Positions 20,418-29,622 of a stretch of 64,000 nt of DNA are shown piece after piece. How positions within the stretch are numbered: the first letter of the stretch is position 1; each line of letters starts with the position of its first letter. Location of the stretch: NCBI GenBank assembly GCA_030068145.1, contig JAPJBO010000286.1:62001-126000 (forward strand). Direction: 5' to 3'. The translations under genes and the position numbers were made by a program. Origin of the DNA: Diplonema papillatum. Lineage: Eukaryota > Euglenozoa > Diplonemea > Diplonemida > Diplonemidae. The notes beneath the pieces were generated by a model. That model saw nothing but the letters and a program-made list of their open reading frames with translations, searched no databases and was not told the DNA's origin.

Positions 20418-22115
20418 AAAAAGAGTGAAAGAGTACGCACAGTAGTGAGAAGAGAAGAGAACGAGTGTAAAAGAAGTTGGCGGTAGCACAAACTACCGGG
20501 CCAGCGGAGACCACCGCAAAAAGATTTCTACTGTTTCCTTATCCCTCAAAACCAGCACCAAGAACAACGCCCCCCCACCCCCCCATCCGCTCCCCTGACT
20601 TTTTGTGGATCTGTCAACGGGATCATATTGTCCCTCTCGCACGCTTTTTCTGCCATCCGTTCCGGCGCGCTCTCTCTTTTTCTGGTGTTTTCGTTTTTGC
20701 GTGTCTCTTTTTCGGGAAGGGTCGCCCCCTTTTGGCAGAGCGGTGCCTCTCATCGCACCTTTCAGCGTCGTTGTGCTCGCAGGCTCGTGAGCGTTCTTCT
20801 AGTACCCGTCTTGAAACACGGACCAAGGAGTCTAACACGTGTGCGAGGCTTGCCGCCATGCTTGCTCTCGCAGGGCGCCTCGTAGCCGTTGGCTAGGGAA
20901 CTGCACCGCACACACGCAGTCGGCTCGCTGTTCAGATACCAGGTGGTGCAAATCCTGGCTGTTCCTGGCAGTTCCTGGCGGCGCAGACCTGGTTTCTAAC
21001 ACTTCACAGCAGCAGACATTGATCTTTTTTTTGACGTGTCGTTACTCGGAAGGCTCAGCGTCCGAACTCCAGCTCGGGTTTTGGCTTCGGGCAAGGGGTT
21101 AAAGTTCGCTTGCGATTCCGGTGTTTTAGGGTCTCTGGGTGGCCGTGGTTCGCAATTGTACCGGGGAGAAAGCCAGTTGCACATATACACCGGAGATCCA
21201 AGCTTCTCTCACCGACCGTATACGATACAATCCAAGCCGTACGGTTCGTCGTGATCCACAGGGGTTCGTTGATGATAAATGCTTCCCTATCTCTCTCTTC
21301 CCTCAACTTTTTGCAGGCACCCGCGATTGCGGTCGTACGATCCCGTTGCCGCGTTCTTCATGCGCTTGAAATCCAGGTCAGAAGAGGAGGAAGACGTTTA
21401 AAGAAAAGAAATGAAAAAAAAAAGAAGAAAAAAAATGAAGATAAAACCACAACGAAAATAAAATACTACATTCCTCGCCCTTACATCGCGCTTCGATTCG
21501 ATTGGTATAGTGCGTTGCTCAGGGTAGTCGAAGGCCTGACAATCACACTAATGCAACAAATTCGGTGGGTGGTGACCCCTCCGAACAGTCTCCCTGGCCC
21601 CGGCCCACGCCTGATGCCGCAACCCCTTAACCCGGGCGGCGGCGCTTTGGCATGAGCCAGGAACCTCAAGGGGAGCAGCGCGAGAGGCATCATCCACGCT
21701 TCAAAGGCCCACACACGAATGCAACAAATTTACAACGATTGGTGGCGTCAGAAGACTGGTTGGATTCCGACCCACGACCACCAGGAAGAGATCCTGGCTA
21801 GACTAGTATCAGACCCTTGCCGACAGAGGGTTTGGCAGCCGAAGGACTACTGAACAGAGAGAACTGAAAGCACTGTCGCCAGCAGCGGAGGACAGTTTGT
21901 ATCGTGCTGTGAAGCATGAACAGCAACCTGTGTGTACAGCTTCGGTCGTTATGATACAAAACGCAGACTCCAACAGCGGAGGATACGTCTCCCTGTCATT
22001 TCAACTACGAGGGCGTCGACAACATGCGTAGCATAGACGGGCGGCACTACTACGGAGCTCTGGTCAGATACAGACCGCTGAGCACCGCAAGAAGTTCTTG
22101 CGTGTAACAACTTGG
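20418..22115. other. no recognised gene
   Basis: Several overlapping frames of 70-180 codons occur on both strands without any domain. A poly-A-rich stretch is at 21400-21460. A weak match to the family H start lies near 20738. Confidence 0.35.
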
Positions 22116-22194
22116 AAATACTCGACGTAGCTGCTTCGACTCCGAATGGAAGGCGAGGAAATATAGAGGTAAGGGGCAAATACAATACAAACAC
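22116..22194 (-). repeat. family C, B-side fragment, reverse orientation
   Basis: The reverse complement of the family C 3' end: AAATACTCGACGTAGCTGCT, TCGACTCCGAATGGAAGG, ATATAGAGGTAAGGGGCAAA, TACAATACAAACA. It stops about 20 bases short of the core, so the A side and core are absent. Confidence 0.8.
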
Positions 22195-22267
22195 TTCGAA
22201 GCGGACGATAAGATGGAGCGTCTTGGTGTCGAACTGGACCGGGTGGACCTACCGAAACTGTACAGCG

Positions 22268-22425
22268 TATACAGAGCCCCTTCAGAAAAGTTGGCCCACA
22301 TCAGGCATTTAAAGCCCAGTCCTTCAGAAAAGTTGGCCCGCATCAAGGCTTCTAGAGCCCAGTTCCTTCAGAAAAGTTGTCCCACATCAAGACTTCTAAA
22401 GGCCAGTCCCTTCAGACCCCACAGA
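22268..22425 (+). repeat. three tandem copies of a ~48-bp unit
   Basis: The unit is CCTTCAGAAAAGTTGGCCC, CACATCA, a 12-15 base variable part and AGCCCAGT. Three and a half diverged copies. Confidence 0.75.
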
Positions 22426-22483
22426 ACACACTCCGCAGGCTGTAGTTGTAGGGAGGGGGGAGAGAGGGAGCCGGCGCATCCTC

Positions 22484-22649
22484 CATGCGCCCTGGCCGCG
22501 TGGGCGCGATCCACTCGGCGTACCGAGGGCACCATAGCCAGTCGATCGTGCACAACCAGCAGAGGCTCGCCGCCGCCGCGAAACGCAAAAGGCGCGAAGA
22601 CGAGCTCAAGCACCGGCACGATGCCGCGTTCCGCATGGCGATGGCTAGG
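22484..22649 (+). CDS. possible exon of an unidentified gene
   Basis: About 55 codons of hydrophilic sequence from ATG at 22484-22486: HSAYRGHHSQSIVHNQQRLA followed by AAAKRKRREDELKHRHD. The composition is unlike the shadow frames around it. It ends at AG before GTATCC (22650), a possible donor. I recognise no family. The following bases form another tandem repeat. Confidence 0.3.
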
Positions 22650-22805
22650 TATCCCCCATGGTTTTTTTTCCGAGTCTAGGGGGGGGGTTAGGTAAAATTG
22701 AAAGGTATCCCCTGGTTTCTTGCCGAGTCTAGAGGGTTAGGTAAATTTGAAAGGCTAGGTATCCCCCATGGGTTCTTTTCCAGTCTAGAGGGTTGGGTAA
22801 GTTTG
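22644..22805 (+). repeat. three tandem copies of a ~57-bp unit
   Basis: The unit is GGCTAGGTATCCCC, CATGG, TTCTTTTCCGAGTCTAG and GGGTTAGGTAAATTTGAAA. Copies differ by small deletions. Confidence 0.75.
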
Positions 22806-23032
22806 AAGTTCTCGAATTTAGCTCTCCAGCGAGCTATCCCGCCTTTCTGGGGCAGGCCATAAGGTACCCCCTGTCCAGGATATTTTTGTCGAGAGGAAAA
22901 ACACGAAGACTTTTTCCGGAAGGTTTTATTATCTTGCCACAAACAGGTACCCACCCATACACACCTCTTTACCCTTTCCTGTGGTTTGCGACGTCTTTTT
23001 TCTTGACCCGCAGGTCAGAAACATTTTTTTTT

Positions 23033-23167
23033 TGTATAAGCACCTGCTTTGTAGGAAATGCTTGAGGAGACTGCCAGTTGCGATAGATCAAAGGAGGTAA
23101 ATGTGCTGTAGCCCACACGAAACACAGGTAACCCTGGGTTTAGTGGCGGGCGTAAGCGTTCAACAAA
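23033..23167 (+). repeat. A1 half of the split direct repeat
   Basis: TGTATAAGCACCTGCTTTG to the core GCGTAAGCGTTCAACAAA. Identical in layout to the A part of solo family A copies. The B part does not follow; the gag ATG does, one base after the last A-run position counted here. Confidence 0.9.
23150..23167 (+). other. putative recombination core, left
   Basis: GCGTAAGCGTTCAACAAA. It is the point where A sequence ends and element-internal sequence begins, and it is repeated at 27397-27414 and 27614-27631. By analogy with known tyrosine-recombinase elements, I infer it is the crossover site. Confidence 0.65.
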
Positions 23168-23168
23168 A

Positions 23169-24662
23169 ATGCCGAAGCAACTCGACAGGTCGGGCGCGGT
23201 GAGTTGGGTGAAGAGGGTGGTCGGGACTGATGTCCCGTCCCTTTTTTCCTTCACCGCGAACAACCGCCGTCTCTCGACGGTGTTGAAGGTCGCCCGCGAG
23301 GTCGAGGGCACCGCGGAAGCCGGGCTGAGGCGCCTCCTGGGCGCCTTGGGCTACACCGACGAGGAGGCCCCCCCGGAGGGCGTCGCCCAGTGGGTACTGG
23401 CGTGGCTCGCAGTCGCGTCGGCGCCTTCCGCCACCGAGGGCGAGTTCGCAGACCTGTTGCGCTCGTCCCCGAAGGCCGCGCCCCCGCCACAGACGCCGGG
23501 GCACATGCCGCTCCCCGCCACCCCCACCGACTCTACCGCGGCCCTATCTCCGCCGGCGGCGCGCCGCGTTTCGTTCGCTGAGAGCGACGACCCGGGTGAT
23601 GGCGACCTCAGGGACTGCGGCTCCACCGAGGGCAGCCGGGGCGGCGACTCAGACCGCATGGACCGCCTGCAGCGGCAGGTCGAGCGCCTCACCGAATTGG
23701 TGATGGCGGCTCTCCCGACGCGCGACTCGCCGCGGCCTGAGCCTGTCCCCGCGGCGACGACTCACCCCGCACGCGACGCGCCTCCTGGTTGCCCCGCGCC
23801 TCCGCCGGTAGCGATGCCCGTTGGGTCCTTCCCCGCCGCCGCGGCCACGCCGCTGGACTCCTGTCCCTGCCCAGCGCCCCGTCAGGGGCCGCTCGCAGGC
23901 CAGCTCCCGCCACCTCCGCCTCTTATCGACGTCTCTCGGTTACCCCGGGCTGTCCTGCTGCCGGGCTCCTCCTGCGGCCTCTTGCGGGCCATCGAGGACG
24001 CCGCGCCGCCAGTGTACCGACACCATCCGTACGCTGAGCTCTACCAGCCCCGCGCCGAGCCCCCCCAGCCCTACGCTGGGTCTTCACAACCCCTTCCGGA
24101 TTTTCCGGAGGGCCCGCCTTCGCTGGGGGAGGGCGGGTCGGTCCAAGGCTCCCCCACGCTCCTCTCCCCCGGGCCAGAGCTCCTCGACCCCCAGCTCTGG
24201 GTCGGCCTCAGCCCCATCGAGAAGTCGCTGGCCCTGGTGCACATCCGCGACTTTTTCGCCGACATCCTCGATGCCATCCCGAGCGTCGCCAACGACGCCC
24301 AACATCTCACCAACCACGTCACCACCATCATGCGACTGATGGACGACACCACCGACCCAGACGCCCTCGTCCAGCTGGGAAGGGACACCATCCACCGGAT
24401 GATGGTCCTGAAGACGGCTCTGAAAGCCGGGTGGTCTCTTGCAGGCAGCCTCCAGCACCGGCATCAGCACGAGGCCGGGTTTCCTCCGTTTCTACGGAGC
24501 GTCTTCCAGGCTCTACAGAAAGCCGAGGAGCAGCCCGCCTCGAAGCCGCCCAGGAAGCGCAGCCCGAGGCCCCGCACCCGACACTCGGGCGAAGCTCTTC
24601 CCCCCGACGCTCCCCAGGCCCCTCAGCGGACGAACGCAACCAGGAGCAAGGCCAAGCAGTAG
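23169..24662 (+). CDS. gag-like protein of the retrotransposon
   Basis: 497 codons, ATG immediately after the left core. Probably the RNA-binding or particle-forming protein, by position only. Visible features: a basic N-terminal helix-rich segment (to about residue 110), a heptad-like stretch MDRLQRQVERLTELVM near residue 160, a long Pro/Ala-rich middle, a folded-looking segment around residues 340-430 (IEKSLALVHIRDFFADILDA), and a basic C-terminus (PPRKRSPRPRTRHSG). No CCHC knuckle is present. The last 230 bases overlap the recombinase frame, so the two may be linked by frameshifting or re-initiation. Confidence 0.8.
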   Translation: MPKQLDRSGAVSWVKRVVGTDVPSLFSFTANNRRLSTVLKVAREVEGTAEAGLRRLLGALGYTDEEAPPEGVAQWVLAWLAVASAPSATEGEFADLLRSSPKAAPPPQTPGHMPLPATPTDSTAALSPPAARRVSFAESDDPGDGDLRDCGSTEGSRGGDSDRMDRLQRQVERLTELVMAALPTRDSPRPEPVPAATTHPARDAPPGCPAPPPVAMPVGSFPAAAATPLDSCPCPAPRQGPLAGQLPPPPPLIDVSRLPRAVLLPGSSCGLLRAIEDAAPPVYRHHPYAELYQPRAEPPQPYAGSSQPLPDFPEGPPSLGEGGSVQGSPTLLSPGPELLDPQLWVGLSPIEKSLALVHIRDFFADILDAIPSVANDAQHLTNHVTTIMRLMDDTTDPDALVQLGRDTIHRMMVLKTALKAGWSLAGSLQHRHQHEAGFPPFLRSVFQALQKAEEQPASKPPRKRSPRPRTRHSGEALPPDAPQAPQRTNATRSKAKQ

Positions 24663-25603
24663 ACGCCGTGAACCGCTTCCCTCCTCCGGTCTCGGGGCGA
24701 TGCGGACGTCCCCTCCTCTCGGAGCCCCCTCTCTCACCCGGCGAACGGAACCGTCTTGTCCGGACTGCGAACGCGTACGTGGCGGATGCACTGGCGCTGT
24801 CCACACGACGCGGGATCCACTCCGTGTACCGGCGCTTTCTGGAGTTCCGACGTCACTGGGATGCAGAGGCAGATTCGCAGCTCGATGTCCCGACGGCGCT
24901 GGTCTTGTTCGTGACCCGTTTGCTCTCTCGTGGAGACATCTGCGCGGCCTCGGCAGTACAGTACGTCGTCAACGTACAGTCGGCCGAGAAGCGGTTGGGG
25001 CGGCCTGTCGACAGCCAGCTCGTCAGGGACTTTGTCAGGTCTCTGAAACGGGCCGGCGCGATGAAGCCGTCGAAGCAGGCTGTACCGGTGACGAAGGACG
25101 AGCTGCATCTTGCCGTTGCCCTGGAAGCGGACCCCAGGGTGCGTGTTGCGCTGGCTTTGGCCTGGCAGGGTGCCGCCCGCGTGGACGACGTGCTGACGAG
25201 AAAGGCAGAGCACGTCACCGAAAGTGCTGGTTTCTGGGCGGTGAACTGGGTGGGCTCGAAGTCGGATCCTTTCCGTCTCGGCCAGGTGACAGGAGTGATT
25301 CTTCCTCCAGCCCAGGACCAGGAGCTCCGGACGCTGTTGTCGCAAACACCTCCGGGACGCCTCCTGTTCCCGGACCTCCCTTTCCGACGAGTTGTGACCG
25401 CGCTGAAGCGCGCGAACATTTCACTCTCCGGCCATTCTCTCCGGCGGGGCGCCCTGTTTCATCTCCTGAGAAGCGGGATCGACCTGAAGGTGATCCAAAG
25501 TGTGTCGCGCCATACGACGCTGAGTGCGCTAATGCGATACCTTCCGGAGGCCGAGGTTCCGCTCGTCCGGAACACCGCGAGGGCGTCGGCGTCCCTTCTC
25601 TAA
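24431..25603 (+). CDS. tyrosine recombinase
   Basis: An open frame of 390 codons; the true start is uncertain because the first 77 codons overlap gag. From about residue 95 it shows an N-terminal core-binding region (LSTRRGIHSVYRRFLEFRRH) and then the catalytic domain. The catalytic set is complete: Arg250 in GAARVDDVL, a Lys in WVGSKSDPF, His335 and Arg338 in GHSLRRGA, His361 in SRHTT and Tyr370 in LMRYLPE. This enzyme cuts and rejoins DNA through a 3'-phosphotyrosine link, and in such elements it inserts a circular DNA copy. It lies between gag and RT. The closing stop overlaps the upstream extension of the RT frame. Confidence 0.9.
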   Translation: MVSCRQPPAPASARGRVSSVSTERLPGSTESRGAARLEAAQEAQPEAPHPTLGRSSSPRRSPGPSADERNQEQGQAVDAVNRFPPPVSGRCGRPLLSEPPLSPGERNRLVRTANAYVADALALSTRRGIHSVYRRFLEFRRHWDAEADSQLDVPTALVLFVTRLLSRGDICAASAVQYVVNVQSAEKRLGRPVDSQLVRDFVRSLKRAGAMKPSKQAVPVTKDELHLAVALEADPRVRVALALAWQGAARVDDVLTRKAEHVTESAGFWAVNWVGSKSDPFRLGQVTGVILPPAQDQELRTLLSQTPPGRLLFPDLPFRRVVTALKRANISLSGHSLRRGALFHLLRSGIDLKVIQSVSRHTTLSALMRYLPEAEVPLVRNTARASASLL

Positions 25604-27402
25604 CCCTTCGTCTTGAACCCCCTTTCCCGTTTAAGCCGCCCAAGAAGTTCCCCGACCCGTTGGCTACGTTCTACCAGGGGCCGGGAGAGGGTCCCGAAGA
25701 AGACTTGCCCCCCTCGATGTTCACTCCCTTTGTTGGTGTTGCTTACGGGGGTGAACTCCTCATCAACAACCTCACGGCCGTCCCTACGCAACGCAGAATC
25801 GGCGAGGCTCTCGCGCCCATCTCGTCATCGTTCATGAACCTTGAGAGGTTGACGGCGCTGGACAGCCGGGGGCTGCTGCGCGGTGTGCTGGACGTGGTCC
25901 GTTCGTGGGAATCCTTCCGGTCCGCCCTGCTCCCGGGGGCGGAGGAAGCGCTGATGGCATCGGCGATCACACGAACGACGTCGAGGCGCATGCTACGCCA
26001 CTTCCCGGATCTGGTGAGATATGGCGTGGCAGAGGTCGCATCGGGCGGGTTGAGGGTCGTCCTCCCCGCCTTCACTGTCGACAAGAAGAGCGGTGGGCAG
26101 AGGTTCGTGTGTGACGGTCGCAAGCTCAACGCGATCATGGCGCGCCCGCCTCCAATGCTGCTCCCTTCGGTTCACGAGGTGATCGACCGCGTGTTGGCCT
26201 CATCGGTGGTGTTTCTCGCGGACGCCCGGAGCTATTTTTATCAGTTCCGGCTCGACGCAGACATCCGACCGTATTTTGGCATGCACCTGGCAGGGCCGCG
26301 GGGCCGTTTTGTACAGGCACAACTCGCCGCAATGTGCATGGGGTGGAGCTGGGCTCCGGCGATAGCTCAGAGGGCCTCCCGGGTGCTCCTACCGGAGGCT
26401 GACGGTCTACCCTGGGTGGACAACTTTGTCGTCGTGGGAAGCTCGTTGCGGGAGGCAACTTCGCGGTTCGACTCTTTCGTGCAACGCTGCAGGGACGTTA
26501 ACTGCGAGCTCAACGAAGACGACGAGCAGTTTGGAGCCCCCCTCAGGGAGTTCGACCTCCTAGGACTCCATTTCGAACTCTCCCGGTTCGACCGCCCCGC
26601 CCGGTATAGGATGGCAGAATCGTGGGTGTCGAAATTGCTTGGTTCCCCCGAGCTCGCCATGGTTCGGCTTGGAGGAGTATCCCCTCGCCAGTTCTACCGG
26701 GTGTTCGGATCTTTGGTCTGGTTCGCGTACACGACACGTTTCCGACTGGCCTACGCCCGATGTTCCTTGTCGTTCCTGCAGAGGCTGGCCTCGACTCTGG
26801 CATCGGATCCAGCTGCCTGGGATGTGACGAGGGCTGTGCCGCCCTCGACGGTGCGTGAGGTCGAGCATCTTGTTTCCCTTGTGGAAGAGAATCGCTGGGT
26901 CAGTCGGTCAGAATCCTTTCCCTCATCGGTCACTCTCTGGACAGACGCCTCGTCCAAATGGTGGGCTGCGGTCCTCGAAGGGGAATCTGAGCGCGTGTCA
27001 CAGGGCCCCTTTGTGGAGTTGAGTCACACCCACATCTTTTTGAAGGAACTCTTTGCAGTCCTTCGGGGCATCGAGATGACCGCCAGTTTCCATTCGAACG
27101 TCCGCGTAAGGCTCATGGTAGACAACCTCCCGGCGGTCCATTGTCTCAACAAGGGACACTCAAAGAATTTTGCGGCCAATGTCCTTTTGACGAGGATATT
27201 CGACGCCGCACGGGCTGCCGGCCTTGTCATCAGTGCCGAGTGGGTTCCGACCGATGCGCAAAGGGCCGACCCCTACACCCGCGGGGTGCTGGCCCTGGTG
27301 AGCGACACGCCAGAGAGTGTCTGGTCGCCTCATGCAGAGGATCTAGCTCCGCCCTCAGATTTGGTGTGCCACTGCGTGGTCCCTGGGGGTCCTGATGCGT
27401 AA
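25604..27402 (+). CDS. reverse transcriptase - RNase H
   Basis: The frame is open well upstream, but before about 25600 it only shadows the recombinase. The first in-frame ATG is at 25717, so translation may need a frameshift from the recombinase frame. RT motifs: FVCDGRKLNA, motif A FLADARSYFYQF (Asp at 26221), motif C WVDNFVVVG at 26413-26439, where the usual second Asp of YxDD is Asn. RNase H motifs: WTDASSKWWAAV, LKELFAVLRGIE, MVDNLPAVHCLN and WVPTDAQRADPYTRG supply D, E, D and D. The protein copies RNA into DNA and removes the template. The stop TAA is inside the right core. No methylase domain follows. Confidence 0.88.
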
Positions 27403-27496
27403 GCGTTCAACAAAAAAGACCCACTTTGTAGTTGTATTGTTTTCTCCCCCTCTAGCCTCCTTCGAAATGAGCACAAGGCAGTCCCTCGAGTATTTT
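27397..27496 (+). repeat. B1 half of the split direct repeat
   Basis: Begins with the core GCGTAAGCGTTCAACAAA, continues AAAGACCCACTTTGTAGTTG and ends CTCGAGTATTT, exactly the second part of a solo family A repeat. Confidence 0.9.
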
Positions 27497-27631
27497 TGTA
27501 TAAGCACCTGCTTTGTAGGAAATGCTTGAGGAGACTGCCAGTTGCGATAGATCAAAGGAGGTAAATGTGCTGTAGCCCACACGAAACACAGGTAACCCTG
27601 GGTTTAGTGGCGGGCGTAAGCGTTCAACAAA
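27497..27631 (+). repeat. A2 half of the split direct repeat
   Basis: TGTATAAGCACCTGC to the core, same as A1 including the GTAACCCTGGG variant. After the core the flank is GATTAAAGTCCGC, not B sequence. Confidence 0.9.
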
Positions 27632-27744
27632 GATTAAAGTCCGCTTGAAAAAATCAAGAAGTCATGCCGCCGAAAATGAGACCGGCCGACGAAGAGAATC
27701 TGCCTGATGTTTCCGCGATTGCACACGGAAGAGGCGCCACGCAA

Positions 27745-27952
27745 AAATGGACAATGGCCGAAACCACATTACCAACGACCAAGTTGCCCACCCTCGTGTA
27801 ACCACCACTCATACGACACAAAGAATATCTTCCCTTAACGACGAAGATCACCCGGAGACCCTAAAACACCGTGAATCGCAAGCGAACTTTAACCCCTTGC
27901 CCCAAGCCACCCGCAAACCCGGAGTTTCAAGCGAACTTTCACTCTAAAAATG
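27745..27952 (+). repeat. family D repeat, 3' fragment
   Basis: GGACAATGGCCGAAACCAC, CTTCCCTTAACGACGAAG, CACCCGGAGACCCTAAAACA, then an internal duplication before GTTTCAAGCGAACTTTCACT and CTAAAAA. Confidence 0.75.
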
Positions 27953-28190
27953 GCTTTTCACGCCGTAGCAGAACGACCACACCCTACCCAATCCCAAGCA
28001 CCCCCTAAACGCGTTAGGGGACTTCACAAGGTTTCACAACGGAGTGACACAACACCCGAAACGAGCTGCACCCTCTCACTTTCCTCAACCCCCCGCCATA
28101 CTCAAGCCTCTACGGTCAACCGCAGACTTTAAAATACCGACCTTCTAATCCACAAATAACGCTAAAAAGAGTACCCGTCGTAGCTGCGTG

Positions 28191-28200
28191 TATATAAGGC
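28191..28200 (+). promoter_or_regulatory. TATA-box-like motif
   Basis: TATATAAGGC in GC-rich context (GCGTG before, GCGTCC after). No recognisable first exon follows. Sequence match only. Confidence 0.25.
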
Positions 28201-28454
28201 GCGTCCTCTCCAAAGCGGATCTGAAACTGGACAGTTCGTGAAAGTTTAGGCAGCCCGTGCCCCTCCCTGGAGCAAGGTGGCCTGTGTGAATCCGCGGGTC
28301 CCGGCGCTCGCCTTGCGCCCCTGCACAAAATCCCAAGAAACGTACCTCTTGCTATTTTCTCTGACCATTCGAACGCTTCGAACGCTTCGACCGCTGCGTC
28401 GCAAACACAGTGAGGGGAAATATAATCAATGGGTTTTGGGGGTCTATTTCTTTT

Positions 28455-28670
28455 TGTATAAGCACCTGCTTTGTAGGAAATGCTTGAGGAGACTGCCAGT
28501 TGCGATAGATCAAAGGAGGTATGTGTGCTGTAGCCCACACGAAACACAGGTAAATCTGGGTTTAGTGGCGGGCGTAAACGTTCAACAAAAAAGACCCACT
28601 TTGTAGTTGTATTGTTTTCTCCCCCTCTAGCCTCCTTCGAAATGAGCACAAGGCAGTCCCTCGAGTATTT
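28455..28670 (+). repeat. family A solo repeat
   Basis: TGTATAAGCACCTGCTTTG to CCTCGAGTATTT. The core reads GTAAACGTTCAACAAA. It is near the consensus of the group with GAAATGAGCACAAGGCAG. Confidence 0.85.
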
Positions 28671-28830
28671 TTGATTTTTCCTGATACTCAAGAGACCGCC
28701 GACTCCGCCAGGCGCATCTGGCGGGGCGCAGTCGTCGGTGCCTGGCGTTCCTGACCTGCGGGTTCCGGGCTCGGATCCCGCCGGGGAGACTTTTTTCTGT
28801 GTCAGTTGCCGTAAACCCGGCTTTTCTTTT

Positions 28831-29012
28831 TTACATAAGCGCCAGCTTGAGAGGAAATGCTCGACGATGCTGCCCGACAAAGAACCGAAGGGATCCCAAG
28901 TGCTGTAACTACCGAACCACGTGTTGAACGGACGTGAGGTCATGCGGGTCTACCCCTCCACGACAAATCACACAAACACAACAGGTCAAAAAATCCTGAG
29001 TGAGAAAACAAC
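28831..29012 (+). repeat. family C repeat, truncated before the core
   Basis: TACATAAGCGCCAGCTTGAG up to GTGAGAAAACAAC. It ends about a dozen bases before where the core would be, and the B side is absent. Confidence 0.8.
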
Positions 29013-29127
29013 TTGGGGCTTCCCGGGTACGGACCCCGAACTTGCCATCACACGCTAGCACCAGCCTGAGCAACACGTTTCTCCTCGAGACTCGCAAGGG
29101 CGCCCTAACGCCCCATTTGATTTGAAA

Positions 29128-29262
29128 GTTATGCGAATCCTGCAAGGACGAGTTGGCTAGACCTCTCGAGTTTGTGCTGAGTCGGGAGTGCGGAGCCGAA
29201 ATCCTTATTCCGCAGTTTTTCACCCGTCTTTTCGAAAACACCTTCTTTATTTTTTTATCTGT
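29128..29262 (+). repeat. family K repeat, diverged
   Basis: GAAAGTTATGCGAATCCTGC, GGCTAGACCTCTCGAGTTTG and AAAACACCTTCTTTA correspond to the two better copies at 38181-38359 and 61631-61810. Confidence 0.6.
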
Positions 29263-29402
29263 CTTATCATAGGGCGGGCTATTGCCAAAAGGAGGAGAGC
29301 CCGCGAAACAACGTGTCAACACACGCCTGCCAGGCGGTCTCGTCCGCCAGTCAGAACGCCCGGCTGCGCCACCATCGGTGCAACAATCATCTTTGACTGG
29401 GC

Positions 29403-29540
29403 CACGGCTCGCTCCGCGCCCACGGCGCAACGACTTACGCCCGCCGTAGTAGTACGGGATAGTAGTGGGGCGACCGGATACTCCTCGGAGAGATGGTCCC
29501 TGCACTCTAACTCGTCTCTCTCTCTCGCTCTCTCTCTCTG
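29403..29540 (+). repeat. family F repeat, copy 2
   Basis: Near-identical to 15282-15417, from CACGGCTCGCTCCGCGCC to a CT run. It lies about 80 bases upstream of the EF-hand exon. Confidence 0.85.
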
Positions 29541-29622
29541 TCTTGTGCAGAGCTGCGGCCTCAACTATTCCAGACCTTCTGGTCTACTAAATAACGGTAG
29601 TACCTTATACACCTTCTCGCAG

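Larger units (their letters stand above)
23033..27631 (+). mobile_element. tyrosine-recombinase (DIRS/Ngaro-like) retrotransposon with split direct repeats
   Basis: About 4.6 kb. Order: A1 (23033-23167), gag (23169-24662), recombinase (to 25603), RT-RNase H (to 27402), B1 (27397-27496), A2 (27497-27631). The sequence GCGTAAGCGTTCAACAAA stands at the A1/gag, RT/B1 and A2/flank junctions. A1 and A2 share a private variant (GTAACCCTGGG where solo repeats have GTAAATCTGGG), so they belong to one element. The A-ORFs-B-A plan is the split direct repeat layout known from Ngaro, VIPER and PAT elements; the expected final B2 is missing here. The GC content of the coding part (well above 60%) contrasts with its surroundings. 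All three frames are open, so the insertion is young. Confidence 0.9.

Noticed and set aside
24439..25600. RT frame extended upstream to a 987-residue protein
   Set aside because: In this part the frame is a shadow of gag and the recombinase, which have clear domains in other phases. RT-like sequence starts only after about 25600.
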